Assembly (NCBI RefSeq): GCF_004331645.1
Contig: NZ_SJSK01000005.1
Span: forward strand, 186,001 to 250,000
Origin: Pedobacter frigiditerrae
GTDB taxonomy: Bacteria; Bacteroidota; Bacteroidia; Sphingobacteriales; Sphingobacteriaceae
DNA: 64,000 bases
Reading direction: 5' to 3'
Shown here: positions 1 to 9,301 of the stretch, in pieces
Position numbering within the stretch: position 1 is the stretch's first letter
Layout of the letters: every line of letters begins with the position of its first letter
Program-made: the position numbers and the translations under genes
Notes under the pieces: generated by a model
Told to the model about the DNA's origin: nothing
What the model saw: only the letters and a program-made list of their open reading frames with translations
Databases searched by the model: none

Positions 1-560
1 ATCATTTCCTTTCTTAGATCAACCAGGTTACAATTATATTTTAAAGCGATTTCCCTAACTATTTGACCATAGGCATTCAAATCCCCATCTTGGGGATTGG
101 TAAAATCTTTTTTTTCGCCTATGACAGAAGGCGTGCATAGAACGACTTCTATTCCCCTGTCCTTTAATATCTTAACCATAGCAGAATAAAAATTCAAATA
201 ACGGTTGGCATCAGTACCGGTTCCCGACTGACTTTTATGCCATACATCATTTATACCAATATAAATCACCACCACATCTGGCTGCTTATCAAGGATATCT
301 TTTTGAAAACGAAAGAATAAGTCATATATCTTATTGCCAGAAACGCCCGCTCCTATTAACTCAAACTGATCTATTTTTCCCTCTGTTTTAAGCCTATTCT
401 TCATTAATGTGATAAAGCCATCTTCATCAGGGCCATGCCAGGTTATGGAATCGCCAAAAAAGATAACTTTTTTAGGTTTTAGCAATGTCATGCTGGAAAA
501 CATTAATCCCAACGAAATAATTAGGACTGAGATATTTGTCTTGTTTTTTAAATACTTCAT
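1..560 (-). CDS. SGNH/GDSL-family hydrolase, 3' end outside window
   Basis: This is a secreted esterase or deacetylase-like enzyme of the SGNH fold, probably removing acyl groups from a glycan. After an N-terminal hydrophobic signal segment the GDS block reads FFGDSITWHG, followed by a block II glycine (GAGVSGNK) and a block III GxND (YIGINDVW). The block V DxxH lies beyond the window, so the C-terminus is missing. The ATG at 560-558 overlaps the TGA of the upstream regulator by four bases, so the two are translationally coupled and it is the last visible gene of the glycan operon. Family assignment is firm; the substrate is unknown. Confidence 0.85.
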   Translation of the reverse strand, partial: MKYLKNKTNISVLIISLGLMFSSMTLLKPKKVIFFGDSITWHGPDEDGFITLMKNRLKTEGKIDQFELIGAGVSGNKIYDLFFRFQKDILDKQPDVVVIYIGINDVWHKSQSGTGTDANRYLNFYSAMVKILKDRGIEVVLCTPSVIGEKKDFTNPQDGDLNAYGQIVREIALKYNCNLVDLRKEM

Positions 561-1564
561 AAAGAACCTCTTTTAATTAATTTGAATGGATTTTTAATTC
601 TTTTAAAATTTTTATTTAAGATTAGGTTTCCAGCGGTTGCCCCCATCTGCTCCCAGTCGGTGGTTATTACGGTTATGTCTAATAATTCCTTTAAAACTGT
701 CTCATTAAAGGATATGACCCCAATATCCTCTCCTAATTTAAGATTTGATATTTTGATCAATTTGAGTAGTTCTGCAAGGTCTGCCTCTTTGGTAACAATA
801 AAAAACGTGCCCTTCTTTATTAACTCCATTTCAGCTTCATGGGCGATACGGAATGTTTTTCCATTTTCCTTACAGTAACTTTTAGCTCCTAAAATCACTT
901 CACTTGGATGATTACTCCATCCAGGAAAAATCAGCACTCCCTTTTTATATTTTTGAAGTAAATCTTCAGCACCATTTAACGCATTGAATATATCTTTCTC
1001 AAAATCCTGATAAACCGCCATGATTTCATCATCAAGTTGAGGCAAATCCTTATCCAGGAGCAGCAGTTTATCGTGGGGAATCAATCTGAATGTTTGCAGG
1101 TATTCTTCCTCATCAGCTCCATTAAAAAAATGAGGCATGATGACATAATAATCATATTTACCCAAACTTTCGTTGATGATGCTTTTGAAAACCGATGGGT
1201 CATAGTGATGGATTTTAAGATCAACCTGTGCCTCTTTTTCTAAGGCATGCTTAAAACTGTAATAGATATACTTTTTATAGGAACTTAACTTGTTAAGCAC
1301 CATTAAGATTTTTAGGCAATTATCTCTCTTACAGACAAAATACCCCTTTCCTTCCGTATAGGAAATATATCCCTCCTTTTTTAATTGACGGTAGGCCCTT
1401 GAAATCGTGACAAAGGAAATCTCATTGCTTTCACTCAGTGCTGTTACAGATGGCAATCTACTTCTTCCCTTCAGGTCCCCAAAATCTATCTCTTCCTTTA
1501 AAGACCGGGTGATCTGCTTATAAATGGGTGTTTCAAGATTGGCATCAAATTTCAGCTTCAACAT
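557..1564 (-). CDS. GntR-family transcriptional regulator with LacI-type sensor domain
   Basis: A 335-aa regulator. Residues about 10-80 form a GntR winged helix (SRLPSVTALSESNEISFVTISRAYRQLKKEG). The rest resembles a periplasmic-binding-protein/LacI effector domain (PHFFNGADEEEY, VLIFPGWSNHPSEV, DIGVISFNET), the AraR-type architecture that senses a sugar. It lies two bases after the rhamnosidase gene and overlaps the hydrolase, so it is made with the enzymes it most likely controls. The shared dyad at 9176-9192 and 13831-13847 is the best candidate operator. That link is inference. Confidence 0.85.
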   Translation of the reverse strand: MLKLKFDANLETPIYKQITRSLKEEIDFGDLKGRSRLPSVTALSESNEISFVTISRAYRQLKKEGYISYTEGKGYFVCKRDNCLKILMVLNKLSSYKKYIYYSFKHALEKEAQVDLKIHHYDPSVFKSIINESLGKYDYYVIMPHFFNGADEEEYLQTFRLIPHDKLLLLDKDLPQLDDEIMAVYQDFEKDIFNALNGAEDLLQKYKKGVLIFPGWSNHPSEVILGAKSYCKENGKTFRIAHEAEMELIKKGTFFIVTKEADLAELLKLIKISNLKLGEDIGVISFNETVLKELLDITVITTDWEQMGATAGNLILNKNFKRIKNPFKLIKRGSL

Positions 1565-1566
1565 GG

Positions 1567-4287
1567 CTAGATTTTTAGGTTGATGGTATAATTACCACTG
1601 TTTATGTTCAGGGCCTTTTGTGAATTATTGCTCATTTTGACTCCGTTGATCTTAATTTCTTTATAAAATGGTAAAACTACACTTGCCGAGGAATTTGCAG
1701 GAATAGAAATCTTTAAGGTAACCTCACTTCCGTCCCTTGCCCATGAAGAGGTGACCTCACCCTTTATGGTTTCAATTTTAGCACTGACTTCATTTAACCC
1801 GATAGATGGAAAAAATGGTTTAATGATAATTTCTTCATAGCCAGGCGCATCTACATTGGTTCTTATCCCAGCTAAGGACCTGTAGAACCAGGCGTCGATG
1901 CTACCAAACATCACATGATTGTGAGAGCCGCTACCATTCCACCATTCAGGAAAGGTGTTTCTCCCTTTTAGCATCTCATCAAATCCGGGATAACCTTTTG
2001 CGTTAACAAACTGATACACGACATCATTTCGGTCTGTTGCCATTAACATTTCATAAATGTATTTTAGGCCCTGAATTCCTGCATAGATATGTCCTTCCCT
2101 TTTCTTCAAGATATCATTCACCAAATTGGCCAGCGCATCATCCCTGTGAACATCGGGTGTTAAACCTAAAAACAGGGGAATACCTTGTGAATACTGAAAA
2201 TGATAATCTTCTCCCTTGTAAGTCAAGGTGCTTTCATCAAAATAGGTACCATTAAAAGCTGCTCTTATCTTTAGTTTTAAGGCATTGTATTTCTTTACAT
2301 CCTCTATTTTTCTTAAAGCTTCCGCTGATTTCGAGAGAATATCGGCACAAAAATAAAACATGGCAGTGGTTGAAAGTTTTGGAAAACCTCTCACCCATCC
2401 AGATTTCCCCTTATCATCCTGGGCCGGATTTCCCCAATCACCATATTTATCAGCCTTTAATATATAATTGTTCGCATTTTTTTCAAGATATTCGACATAG
2501 CTTTTCATCATGGGATAATAGTTTTTCAGAACCTGTTTATCCCCATGATTCGAATAATGGTCCCATATCACTGGAAATGACCCGCAACTCCAGTTGGTGT
2601 TTTCTGATACGCTAAATGTGGGTGCGATATGCGGTAAGGCTCCTTCTTCGTTCTGAGCGAATTTCACATCGTCCAACCATTTGGCATAAAAGTTAGCTGT
2701 GTTAAAGTTGAGCATTGCCTCATCCGCAGTAACGTAGCCATCGGTCATCCAGCCCAAACGTTCATCACGTTGCGGACAATCTACCGGCAAACCCTGGAAC
2801 GCTCCTTTTTGGGATAAAACGGTGGCATCATGTATTTTATTGATGAGCGGATTGTCGGTTATCAAAGTTCCTGAATTGGCAACACTGGTGTAAACAAATT
2901 GACCCTGAATATCCAAAACCTGGACATTAACGGCAACCGTAACTTCTATATATTGAAAGCCATGATAGGTGAACCTGGGTTCGTAAATTTCTTCGGTTGA
3001 CCCATTTAATATATAAATGTCTGTGTTTTTTGCTGCCCTGTTACTCTTAACGTCCAAGGTCTGGTCGGCTTTTAAATCTTCTGCATACCTAATGGTTACT
3101 TTGGCCCCTGCTTCTCCCTTTACCTTGATTTTGGCCCAGCCCGTGATGTTCTGACCAAGATCATAGACATTTTGTGTGGCATTGATCTTATACACATTAA
3201 GGGGATCGAAGGTTTGCATCACCCTTTCTGGCGACATGACCTGTACCATTAAATTTTCAGCAGGTTTGCTCATGGGCACTACATTTTTCCATGAAGCATC
3301 GGTATAACCAGGCAAATCCCATCCCCTTAATTCCAAACGGGCATCATAACTTTCTCCATCGTAAATATCATTTGCTATAATGGGACCTAAAGCTGCCCTC
3401 CAGCTCATATCTGTTTTGATGGTTTCATTTGTACCGTCTTCATATTCCAGTTCCAACTGCATCAAGGCTCTTGGATAACCCCAAAATGGCATGCGCCAGT
3501 CCTGATATTTTTTAGCAGGATTATACCAGCCATTACCTAAATGTATGCCTAAAGCATTTTTTCCGCTTACCAGTTTTTCCCTTACATCAAAAACCTCATA
3601 TAAAACCCTGTCTGTGTAACGTGTTTTAGCTGGAGCTAAAACATGGTCTCCAATCTTTTCCCCATTGATATTTAGCTCATAAAAGCCTAATCCTGTCACA
3701 AATACCCTCGCCCTTCTGACATTTTTTTTAAGATCAATCTCTTTTCTTAGGTATTGAGACCTATTAGCTATTATGCTATCGGGCTTGAATGCTGTTTTTT
3801 CTTCTGATGTCGCTGTTTCAGCATTATAGGGGGCTTCAGATCGATAGCCAATCCACATCGCCTGCCAAACCTTAGGTTCAAAATAGGCTGTGCTAAATTG
3901 CGTATTAAAGGTAGATTCCCTGCCATCCTGATTCCAAGAGGTAACTTTAACCCAATAGTCGGTATTACTTTTTAAGATATTTCCTTCGGGGTAAATATTT
4001 GTGGATTGAGCTGATTTTATCTTTCCGCTGCTCCATACGTCAGGTGAGTTTTTTGTCAATAGTTCCTTTTTCGTGGAAATCTGAACACGATAATGTGTCT
4101 GCCTTTGATCATTTAATTTGGAAACGATTACCCATGTGATATTTGGGTGGCGATTCATAACATTGATGGGCGCCTCAACATAATCAATGGTAACTTTTGA
4201 AATTTTCCATTCTTCGTTTGCCTTGATCAACATGCTGTTCAATAGCAATGAAAAAACAATCACTACCCCTCCCAAAACCTTTCTCAT
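1567..4287 (-). CDS. GH78 alpha-L-rhamnosidase
   Basis: A 906-aa glycoside hydrolase predicted to release terminal alpha-L-rhamnose by inversion. It has a signal peptide, N-terminal beta-sandwich modules (about 25-480) and an (alpha/alpha)6 barrel. Family hallmarks are DCPQRDERLGWMTDG (general-acid region), FPEWWNGSGSHNHVMFG (general base and substrate-binding region) and a C-terminal beta-sandwich. Length is normal for the family. It starts two bases after the GH3 gene and is clearly cotranscribed with it. Full length, with no disruption seen. Periplasmic or outer-membrane-facing location is inferred from the signal peptide. Confidence 0.93.
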   Translation of the reverse strand: MRKVLGGVVIVFSLLLNSMLIKANEEWKISKVTIDYVEAPINVMNRHPNITWVIVSKLNDQRQTHYRVQISTKKELLTKNSPDVWSSGKIKSAQSTNIYPEGNILKSNTDYWVKVTSWNQDGRESTFNTQFSTAYFEPKVWQAMWIGYRSEAPYNAETATSEEKTAFKPDSIIANRSQYLRKEIDLKKNVRRARVFVTGLGFYELNINGEKIGDHVLAPAKTRYTDRVLYEVFDVREKLVSGKNALGIHLGNGWYNPAKKYQDWRMPFWGYPRALMQLELEYEDGTNETIKTDMSWRAALGPIIANDIYDGESYDARLELRGWDLPGYTDASWKNVVPMSKPAENLMVQVMSPERVMQTFDPLNVYKINATQNVYDLGQNITGWAKIKVKGEAGAKVTIRYAEDLKADQTLDVKSNRAAKNTDIYILNGSTEEIYEPRFTYHGFQYIEVTVAVNVQVLDIQGQFVYTSVANSGTLITDNPLINKIHDATVLSQKGAFQGLPVDCPQRDERLGWMTDGYVTADEAMLNFNTANFYAKWLDDVKFAQNEEGALPHIAPTFSVSENTNWSCGSFPVIWDHYSNHGDKQVLKNYYPMMKSYVEYLEKNANNYILKADKYGDWGNPAQDDKGKSGWVRGFPKLSTTAMFYFCADILSKSAEALRKIEDVKKYNALKLKIRAAFNGTYFDESTLTYKGEDYHFQYSQGIPLFLGLTPDVHRDDALANLVNDILKKREGHIYAGIQGLKYIYEMLMATDRNDVVYQFVNAKGYPGFDEMLKGRNTFPEWWNGSGSHNHVMFGSIDAWFYRSLAGIRTNVDAPGYEEIIIKPFFPSIGLNEVSAKIETIKGEVTSSWARDGSEVTLKISIPANSSASVVLPFYKEIKINGVKMSNNSQKALNINSGNYTINLKI

Positions 4288-4288
4288 T

Positions 4289-6382
4289 TTACAATCTTAA
4301 ATCTTTTGTTAAATTAATTCCACTTGACGAGGCACCTACCATGATTCCAAAATCTCCTGGCTCAAAAACCCAGTCTTTTTGGGTTGGGCTCCAAAATTGA
4401 AAGTCTTTTTTATGCAGTAACATTTCAACCTTTTTAATCTCACCTGGTTTCAAATGTATTTTTTGAAAGCCCTTTAACTCCTTTACTGGCCTCTCTATGC
4501 TGCTTTGTCTATCAGCAATATAAACTTGGGTAATTTCTGCACCCTCTCTCTTCCCTGTATTTTTAAGTTCAAATGAAACTTTTACAATCCCTTCCTTGGC
4601 AAAGGATTTTGCATCGACGTTTAAGTTAGTATATAGAAAAGAGGTAAAGGACAAGCCGTATCCAAACGGATAAAGCGGCGCTATTTTCTGATGCTCATAC
4701 CAACGGTAACCAACAAAAATGCCTTCCTTGTAGTTAACATCGTAAATTTTGCTCCTATCACCATCTTTAGGCGCATTCTTATTCATGGGCCTGTCGCCTG
4801 GCTCATAACCAAAAGCAGGTGAATCCTTGAAGTCTCTTTCGATGGTAAAGGGTAACTTTCCTGATGGATTTACTTTTCCAGATAAAATTTCTGCCAAGGC
4901 AAGTTGCCCAACCTGACCCGGATAAAAGGCATAAATGATGGCGGCAACATTTTTATTCCAATTGGTCATCTTTATGCCCGAACCTGAATTAACCACTACG
5001 ATAGTTCTTGGGTTTAAGCTACTGATTCTCTGGATTTCCGCCTCGTCTGCCTTATTCAGGTTGAAAGGGCGATCTACTGCTTCTGTATCATTAGTTCCAA
5101 CAGAATAAATGATGCAGGGAGCGCTTTTAAGCTCCTGGTCTGTTGGCTTATCTATAAAATAGGCTGCCTTGAATTCATTTGCAATTGCGGTTTTCATATT
5201 GATCACATCGTAGCCCAAAACCCGACCAGAACCGCCGCCTGCTGCATTTTTCAGGACATATTTACCAGTTACTAAAATTCTCCCATCAGCTTTAAGCGGT
5301 AAGATGTTGTTTCTGTTTTCCAGCAGGACAATCCCTTCTCTTGCAGTCTGCAAGGCAATTTTTTCATGTTCCGGAAAAGAGTGGTACTGTTCCTTAACCA
5401 AAGGTTTTCGATCGTAATAACCCATCATGATGCTGGATATCATTAAATATTTCACCATTTCATCAATCTCGCTGATATCCACCTTACCAGCATCTAAAAG
5501 TGCTTTGGTATTAGCCAAGCTTTCTCCTTTTGGCATTTCCAGGTTCTGACCAGATTTAATGATTTTCTCTGCATCCCAGACAGATGTCCAATCGCTCATT
5601 ACCAAGCCTCTATAGCCCAGTTCTTTTCTTAACAATTGCTTTATCACATATGCACTTTGACCAGCCCATTCACCATGCACCAGGTTATAAGAGGTCATTA
5701 CGCCTAGAACGCCAGCATCTATTGCTGCCTTGAATGCAGGCATATAGATTTCATGCAAGGTTCTTTCATCCAAATTAGAATTGCTTTTCCTTCGGTCCAA
5801 ATCGGTATTGTTAGCCACAAAATGCTTTACTACGGCCATAGTGCCCGTATTTTGCATTCCCGTAACATAATTTTCAGTCATTCTTGAAACCAGGTAAGGA
5901 TCTTCCCCCATATATTCAAAATTCCTCCCGTTTTGGGAGAGCCTGTAAATATTTACACCAGGGCCTAAAAGCACATTAATTGCTCTTGATTTAGCTTCCT
6001 CCCCTATGGCATAAGCATATCTATAAGCTAATTCGCGGTTCCATGTGGCTGCAAGTTGTATGGTTGGCGGATAAGCTACTGTTTTTTTGACATTATCAAC
6101 CTTGACGGTATCTGAAGGTGCGTGTAAACGTACCCCCTGACTGGCATCGGTAAAATTGACCGGTGGAATACCTAAACGCTTGTTTTCCGCAATGTGAAAA
6201 CCCTGCCCCCTAACCATATTGATCTTTTCATCAACAGTCATTTGTCTAATCAATTGGTTAGCCCTTTTTTCGGCCTCTTCATAAGGAACAAATGGGTTAA
6301 AAGGTTTTGGCGCTATATTTTGCGCTTGCGCTGATAATGTAGTAGCACAAAATATAAAGGCAATAAATAATCTGGTTTTCAT
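4289..6382 (-). CDS. GH3 beta-glycosidase (beta-glucosidase/xylosidase-like)
   Basis: A 697-aa exported exo-beta-glycosidase of family GH3. The signal peptide ends near AQAQ. The N-terminal TIM barrel carries the expected nucleophile Asp264 in the motif VMSDW, preceded by KHFVANN. The second alpha/beta domain and a C-terminal fibronectin-III-like domain (EGAEITQVYIADRQSSIERP) are present, so it is complete. It starts one base after the GH39-like gene. The sugar specificity (glucose, xylose or a uronate-linked unit) cannot be read from sequence. Confidence 0.92.
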   Translation of the reverse strand: MKTRLFIAFIFCATTLSAQAQNIAPKPFNPFVPYEEAEKRANQLIRQMTVDEKINMVRGQGFHIAENKRLGIPPVNFTDASQGVRLHAPSDTVKVDNVKKTVAYPPTIQLAATWNRELAYRYAYAIGEEAKSRAINVLLGPGVNIYRLSQNGRNFEYMGEDPYLVSRMTENYVTGMQNTGTMAVVKHFVANNTDLDRRKSNSNLDERTLHEIYMPAFKAAIDAGVLGVMTSYNLVHGEWAGQSAYVIKQLLRKELGYRGLVMSDWTSVWDAEKIIKSGQNLEMPKGESLANTKALLDAGKVDISEIDEMVKYLMISSIMMGYYDRKPLVKEQYHSFPEHEKIALQTAREGIVLLENRNNILPLKADGRILVTGKYVLKNAAGGGSGRVLGYDVINMKTAIANEFKAAYFIDKPTDQELKSAPCIIYSVGTNDTEAVDRPFNLNKADEAEIQRISSLNPRTIVVVNSGSGIKMTNWNKNVAAIIYAFYPGQVGQLALAEILSGKVNPSGKLPFTIERDFKDSPAFGYEPGDRPMNKNAPKDGDRSKIYDVNYKEGIFVGYRWYEHQKIAPLYPFGYGLSFTSFLYTNLNVDAKSFAKEGIVKVSFELKNTGKREGAEITQVYIADRQSSIERPVKELKGFQKIHLKPGEIKKVEMLLHKKDFQFWSPTQKDWVFEPGDFGIMVGASSSGINLTKDLRL

Positions 6383-6383
6383 A

Positions 6384-8009
6384 TTATACTTGTTTGATCA
6401 TGACACAGGTCCATGGTGCAATGGTCTTTTCATAATTTAGTATTCCTTTTTTAGGTTTTACCTGCTCTTTGGACAAGGCAATCGCAGCAAGCTTTAACTT
6501 GGCTACCTGTTCCCTGGTTGGGGGTTCGGGGCTCCCCATCTTTCTCCAGTCGTATAATACATTGCCATGTTCTGCATCTATGGTTTCTATTTCGAAAGAG
6601 GTGTTAGCAGGCAGGTCCGTTAACTGTAAACTTACCTGCTTTGGTTTTCCTATATCCGTTAGCTCATTTCCACCTCCAACGGCGTCGATTTTTTCTGGTG
6701 GGAAATGGTAAATTAGGGAAACTATTTTCTGTGTTTTAGAATTACGGGTCACGATCATCCCGTCTTCACGATGCAAAATTTCATCGCCAAGGGCATGCAA
6801 CATTCTATATCCATGATAAGCAGGCTTAGGGATACCCTGATAGTTAATAAGTCCAAAGCCACCATGAAATATGGTATCTCCAGCGCCTTTTTCTTCAAAC
6901 ACATCAGTAAAAGTCCAGTAAGATAATGAATCAGTTAGTCCAATGCTATCTAAATTGGTTTTTAGCAAGAACGCTGCTACAGGCAGAATGTCATGGCCAC
7001 GATCTCTTGGAGATGCACTGGTGTTCCACTCCGTTAGATGTAGCTCTGCGTTGGGATAGGCACTTTTTTTCACGGCATTACTCAACCAGGTTAGATCTTC
7101 CTTGGTAGACTCTACGCCACGGCCTTGTGGATAAGGATGGGTAGATATGAAATCAATGGCCAAATTTTCTTTTTGACAGTATGCCAGGAAATCTAGGATC
7201 CAAACGCCTTGGTACTTAGCCTTGGTATAATCGTCATTAAAGCCCGTTTCTACATTGTCGCCCGCCTCTATCCTCTGGCTTTTGTTGGCCCTGAAACTAC
7301 TTGTTGACGGACCGCCGACCCTTAATTTCGGGTCTATTGCCTTAATTGCACTTACAGATACCTTGTATAATTCGAAATATTGGTCTTTACTGCCTGACCA
7401 AAAAGCACTTAGGTTAGGTTCATTCCAAACTTCAAAATACCAGGAATAAACCTCTTGTTTTCCGTAACGGTCAATGCAATGCTGGGTAAATTTAGAAACC
7501 AGTTCTGCCCATTTGGCAAAGTCTTTTGGTGGGGTAACATTACCTTTCCACCAGAACTGCGTTGTTGTACCAGATGCCATATCCGTTGGCATAAACCCCA
7601 ACTCTACAAATGGTTTTACACCAATTTCCAGCATCCTGTCAAACAGGTCATCTATATATTGCCAATTATAAACTTCTTTTTCCTTGCCTGTTTTAGCATC
7701 TTTGAATATCCGGTAGACACACATGTCATCATGAAAAAGACCATGAAAACGCACATATTCGAAACCGCAGTTTTCTTTAACAAACTTTAAATGCTCTAAC
7801 CAACCTGCCCTTAAGCCTTCATTTGCCCTACCTGCACCCACACACTTGCTCCAGAAGTGGGCGAATTTCTCACCTTTAGCTTTAAAACTTACCGTATGCT
7901 CTACATTCGCTGCAATAGCAAATACTGAACTAGCATTTAAAAATGATGGCATAAATAATGCCCCTGTACCGGCCAAAGCAGACTGGTAAATAAATTTTCG
8001 TCTTTGCAT
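6384..8009 (-). CDS. GH39-like clan A glycoside hydrolase
   Basis: A 541-aa retaining glycosidase similar to GH39 beta-xylosidases and related enzymes. The probable acid/base is Glu197 (YFEVWNEPN) and the probable nucleophile is Glu327 (LHLTEWNTS), after a (beta/alpha)8 barrel and before a beta-sandwich tail. The N-terminus MQRRKFIYQSALAG followed by a hydrophobic stretch is a Tat-like or ordinary export signal. It sits six bases after the lyase-like gene and one base before GH3. GH39-type enzymes occur with GH78 and sulfatases in several uronan or ulvan loci, which fits this context. Confidence 0.88.
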   Translation of the reverse strand: MQRRKFIYQSALAGTGALFMPSFLNASSVFAIAANVEHTVSFKAKGEKFAHFWSKCVGAGRANEGLRAGWLEHLKFVKENCGFEYVRFHGLFHDDMCVYRIFKDAKTGKEKEVYNWQYIDDLFDRMLEIGVKPFVELGFMPTDMASGTTTQFWWKGNVTPPKDFAKWAELVSKFTQHCIDRYGKQEVYSWYFEVWNEPNLSAFWSGSKDQYFELYKVSVSAIKAIDPKLRVGGPSTSSFRANKSQRIEAGDNVETGFNDDYTKAKYQGVWILDFLAYCQKENLAIDFISTHPYPQGRGVESTKEDLTWLSNAVKKSAYPNAELHLTEWNTSASPRDRGHDILPVAAFLLKTNLDSIGLTDSLSYWTFTDVFEEKGAGDTIFHGGFGLINYQGIPKPAYHGYRMLHALGDEILHREDGMIVTRNSKTQKIVSLIYHFPPEKIDAVGGGNELTDIGKPKQVSLQLTDLPANTSFEIETIDAEHGNVLYDWRKMGSPEPPTREQVAKLKLAAIALSKEQVKPKKGILNYEKTIAPWTCVMIKQV

Positions 8010-8015
8010 ATTAAA

Positions 8016-9140
8016 TTATTCTGATTTTTTTAAAGAAAAGGTTAAAGTGCCAAAACCAGGCTGGTCATAAGGTCTCGGTCCCGCACCTTCTGGCCTAATT
8101 TTATCTATTACTTTTTTAGTATAAGGTGCGTTTATTCCTTTACGGTTTTGATAATGGTTATAGACCATTTCGTAGATGGGTCTAAACTCTCCCCTATTAT
8201 CTGCAGAAACTGTTTGATGCATATATTTTTTGGTCACGTCTGATTTGACCTCAAAAGGAACTTCTCCCCCCAGGTTATATTTAGCCGTATATTCAAAGCC
8301 CTTTAAAAGCCTATTGTTCAAGGCCCCGTACAAATCTATTCCCTGGTTGTAGGCTATTTCTGCGCATTCTGCAAGGTTTCCCAATCCCAGTTGCGCGTGG
8401 GCCTGGTCCCTACCGCTCTCTTGGCATTGACCACTCTCGTAGATATAGTTAGGTAGGCTGGCATTTCCCTCACCCTTTAGGTAATAATTTACCGCATCAT
8501 CAAATATTTCCCTGTTGTTGCAAAACACGCCAATGGCCATTGCAGTCTTCAAGCAAGCATTTCCCCAATTGCCGTTAGCCCAGGGAGCATAGCTTTTTAC
8601 CACGGGATAAAATACTTCCAGGAACATTTTTTCACACTGCGCGATATCCTTAGGGTCCCAACCCTTGTAACTATAACGAATGATTTCTGCTGCATTTAAA
8701 AAATGAGATCCGTTTAGACCTGCCAGCAATTCCTTGTCCCTTCTCACGATTGCCTTTAACTTATAGGAGTAGGCATTCAGGATTTCCACCGCTTTCTCTG
8801 CATGCGCTTTTTTTCCGGTGGCTGTCCACATTAAGGCATTGTAATAGGCCGCGATGCAATCATTATTGACCTCTTGGGCGTGCAGGCCAAAATCCTTCTC
8901 CCTGGCAACACTATCAAAGCCCCCCTTCACCTTATACGCTGAACTGGAGAAAGGATTGGCCCTCAATGCTTCAACACCGCCAAGCCAAGGCTGTTTAGCT
9001 CCATTTACGCGTTGATGAATCAGGTCCAAGGCAGCATTGCCGTGTAATATACCGGGATGGACAAATTTTTGCTGCGCAGTTGCCTGTTGTATCAGAAACA
9101 ATGAGCAGATAAAAAGGCTCAGATAAAAATTACGGGTCAT
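8016..9140 (-). CDS. Alginate-lyase-superfamily protein (PL5/PL38-like)
   Basis: A 374-aa exported protein with an (alpha/alpha)-barrel of the Alginate_lyase Pfam type. Characteristic stretches are NNDCIAAYYNALMW, GLNGSHFLNAAEIIRYS, ANGNWGNACLKTAMAIGVF and YESGQCQESGRDQAHAQLGLG. The QESGRDQAHA segment is the conserved core seen in this superfamily, some members of which (PL38) cleave glucuronan. The predicted role is beta-elimination at a uronic acid to open the polysaccharide before the exo-enzymes act. It is the first gene of the tight operon, preceded by a promoter-like element. The exact lyase family needs a profile search. Confidence 0.75.
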   Translation of the reverse strand: MTRNFYLSLFICSLFLIQQATAQQKFVHPGILHGNAALDLIHQRVNGAKQPWLGGVEALRANPFSSSAYKVKGGFDSVAREKDFGLHAQEVNNDCIAAYYNALMWTATGKKAHAEKAVEILNAYSYKLKAIVRRDKELLAGLNGSHFLNAAEIIRYSYKGWDPKDIAQCEKMFLEVFYPVVKSYAPWANGNWGNACLKTAMAIGVFCNNREIFDDAVNYYLKGEGNASLPNYIYESGQCQESGRDQAHAQLGLGNLAECAEIAYNQGIDLYGALNNRLLKGFEYTAKYNLGGEVPFEVKSDVTKKYMHQTVSADNRGEFRPIYEMVYNHYQNRKGINAPYTKKVIDKIRPEGAGPRPYDQPGFGTLTFSLKKSE

Positions 9141-9160
9141 ATTTGGTAGGGTTATTATTA

Positions 9161-9192
9161 CAAATTAATAAATACTAAATCAGTTTAGCAAA
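9161..9192 (-). promoter_or_regulatory. Promoter with overlapping dyad operator, copy 1
   Basis: Reading the minus strand, TTTGCTAAACTGATTTA (9192-9176) is followed 20 bases after its TTG by TTAATTTG (9168-9161), one mismatch from the Bacteroidota -7 box TAnnTTTG. The spacer holds an imperfect dyad TAAA-nnnn-TTTA. The same arrangement with identical spacing is found upstream of 13720. Probably drives the operon from 9140 down and binds its regulator. Confidence 0.5.
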
Positions 9193-9301
9193 TATTTTAC
9201 GAATTATGATTGATTTTATTTCACTAATGTTACAAGTAGGGAGAAAGACTCAACAATGTTTCTTTTTAAACTAATCCATCGTAGTAATCCCAAAGTATGT
9301 T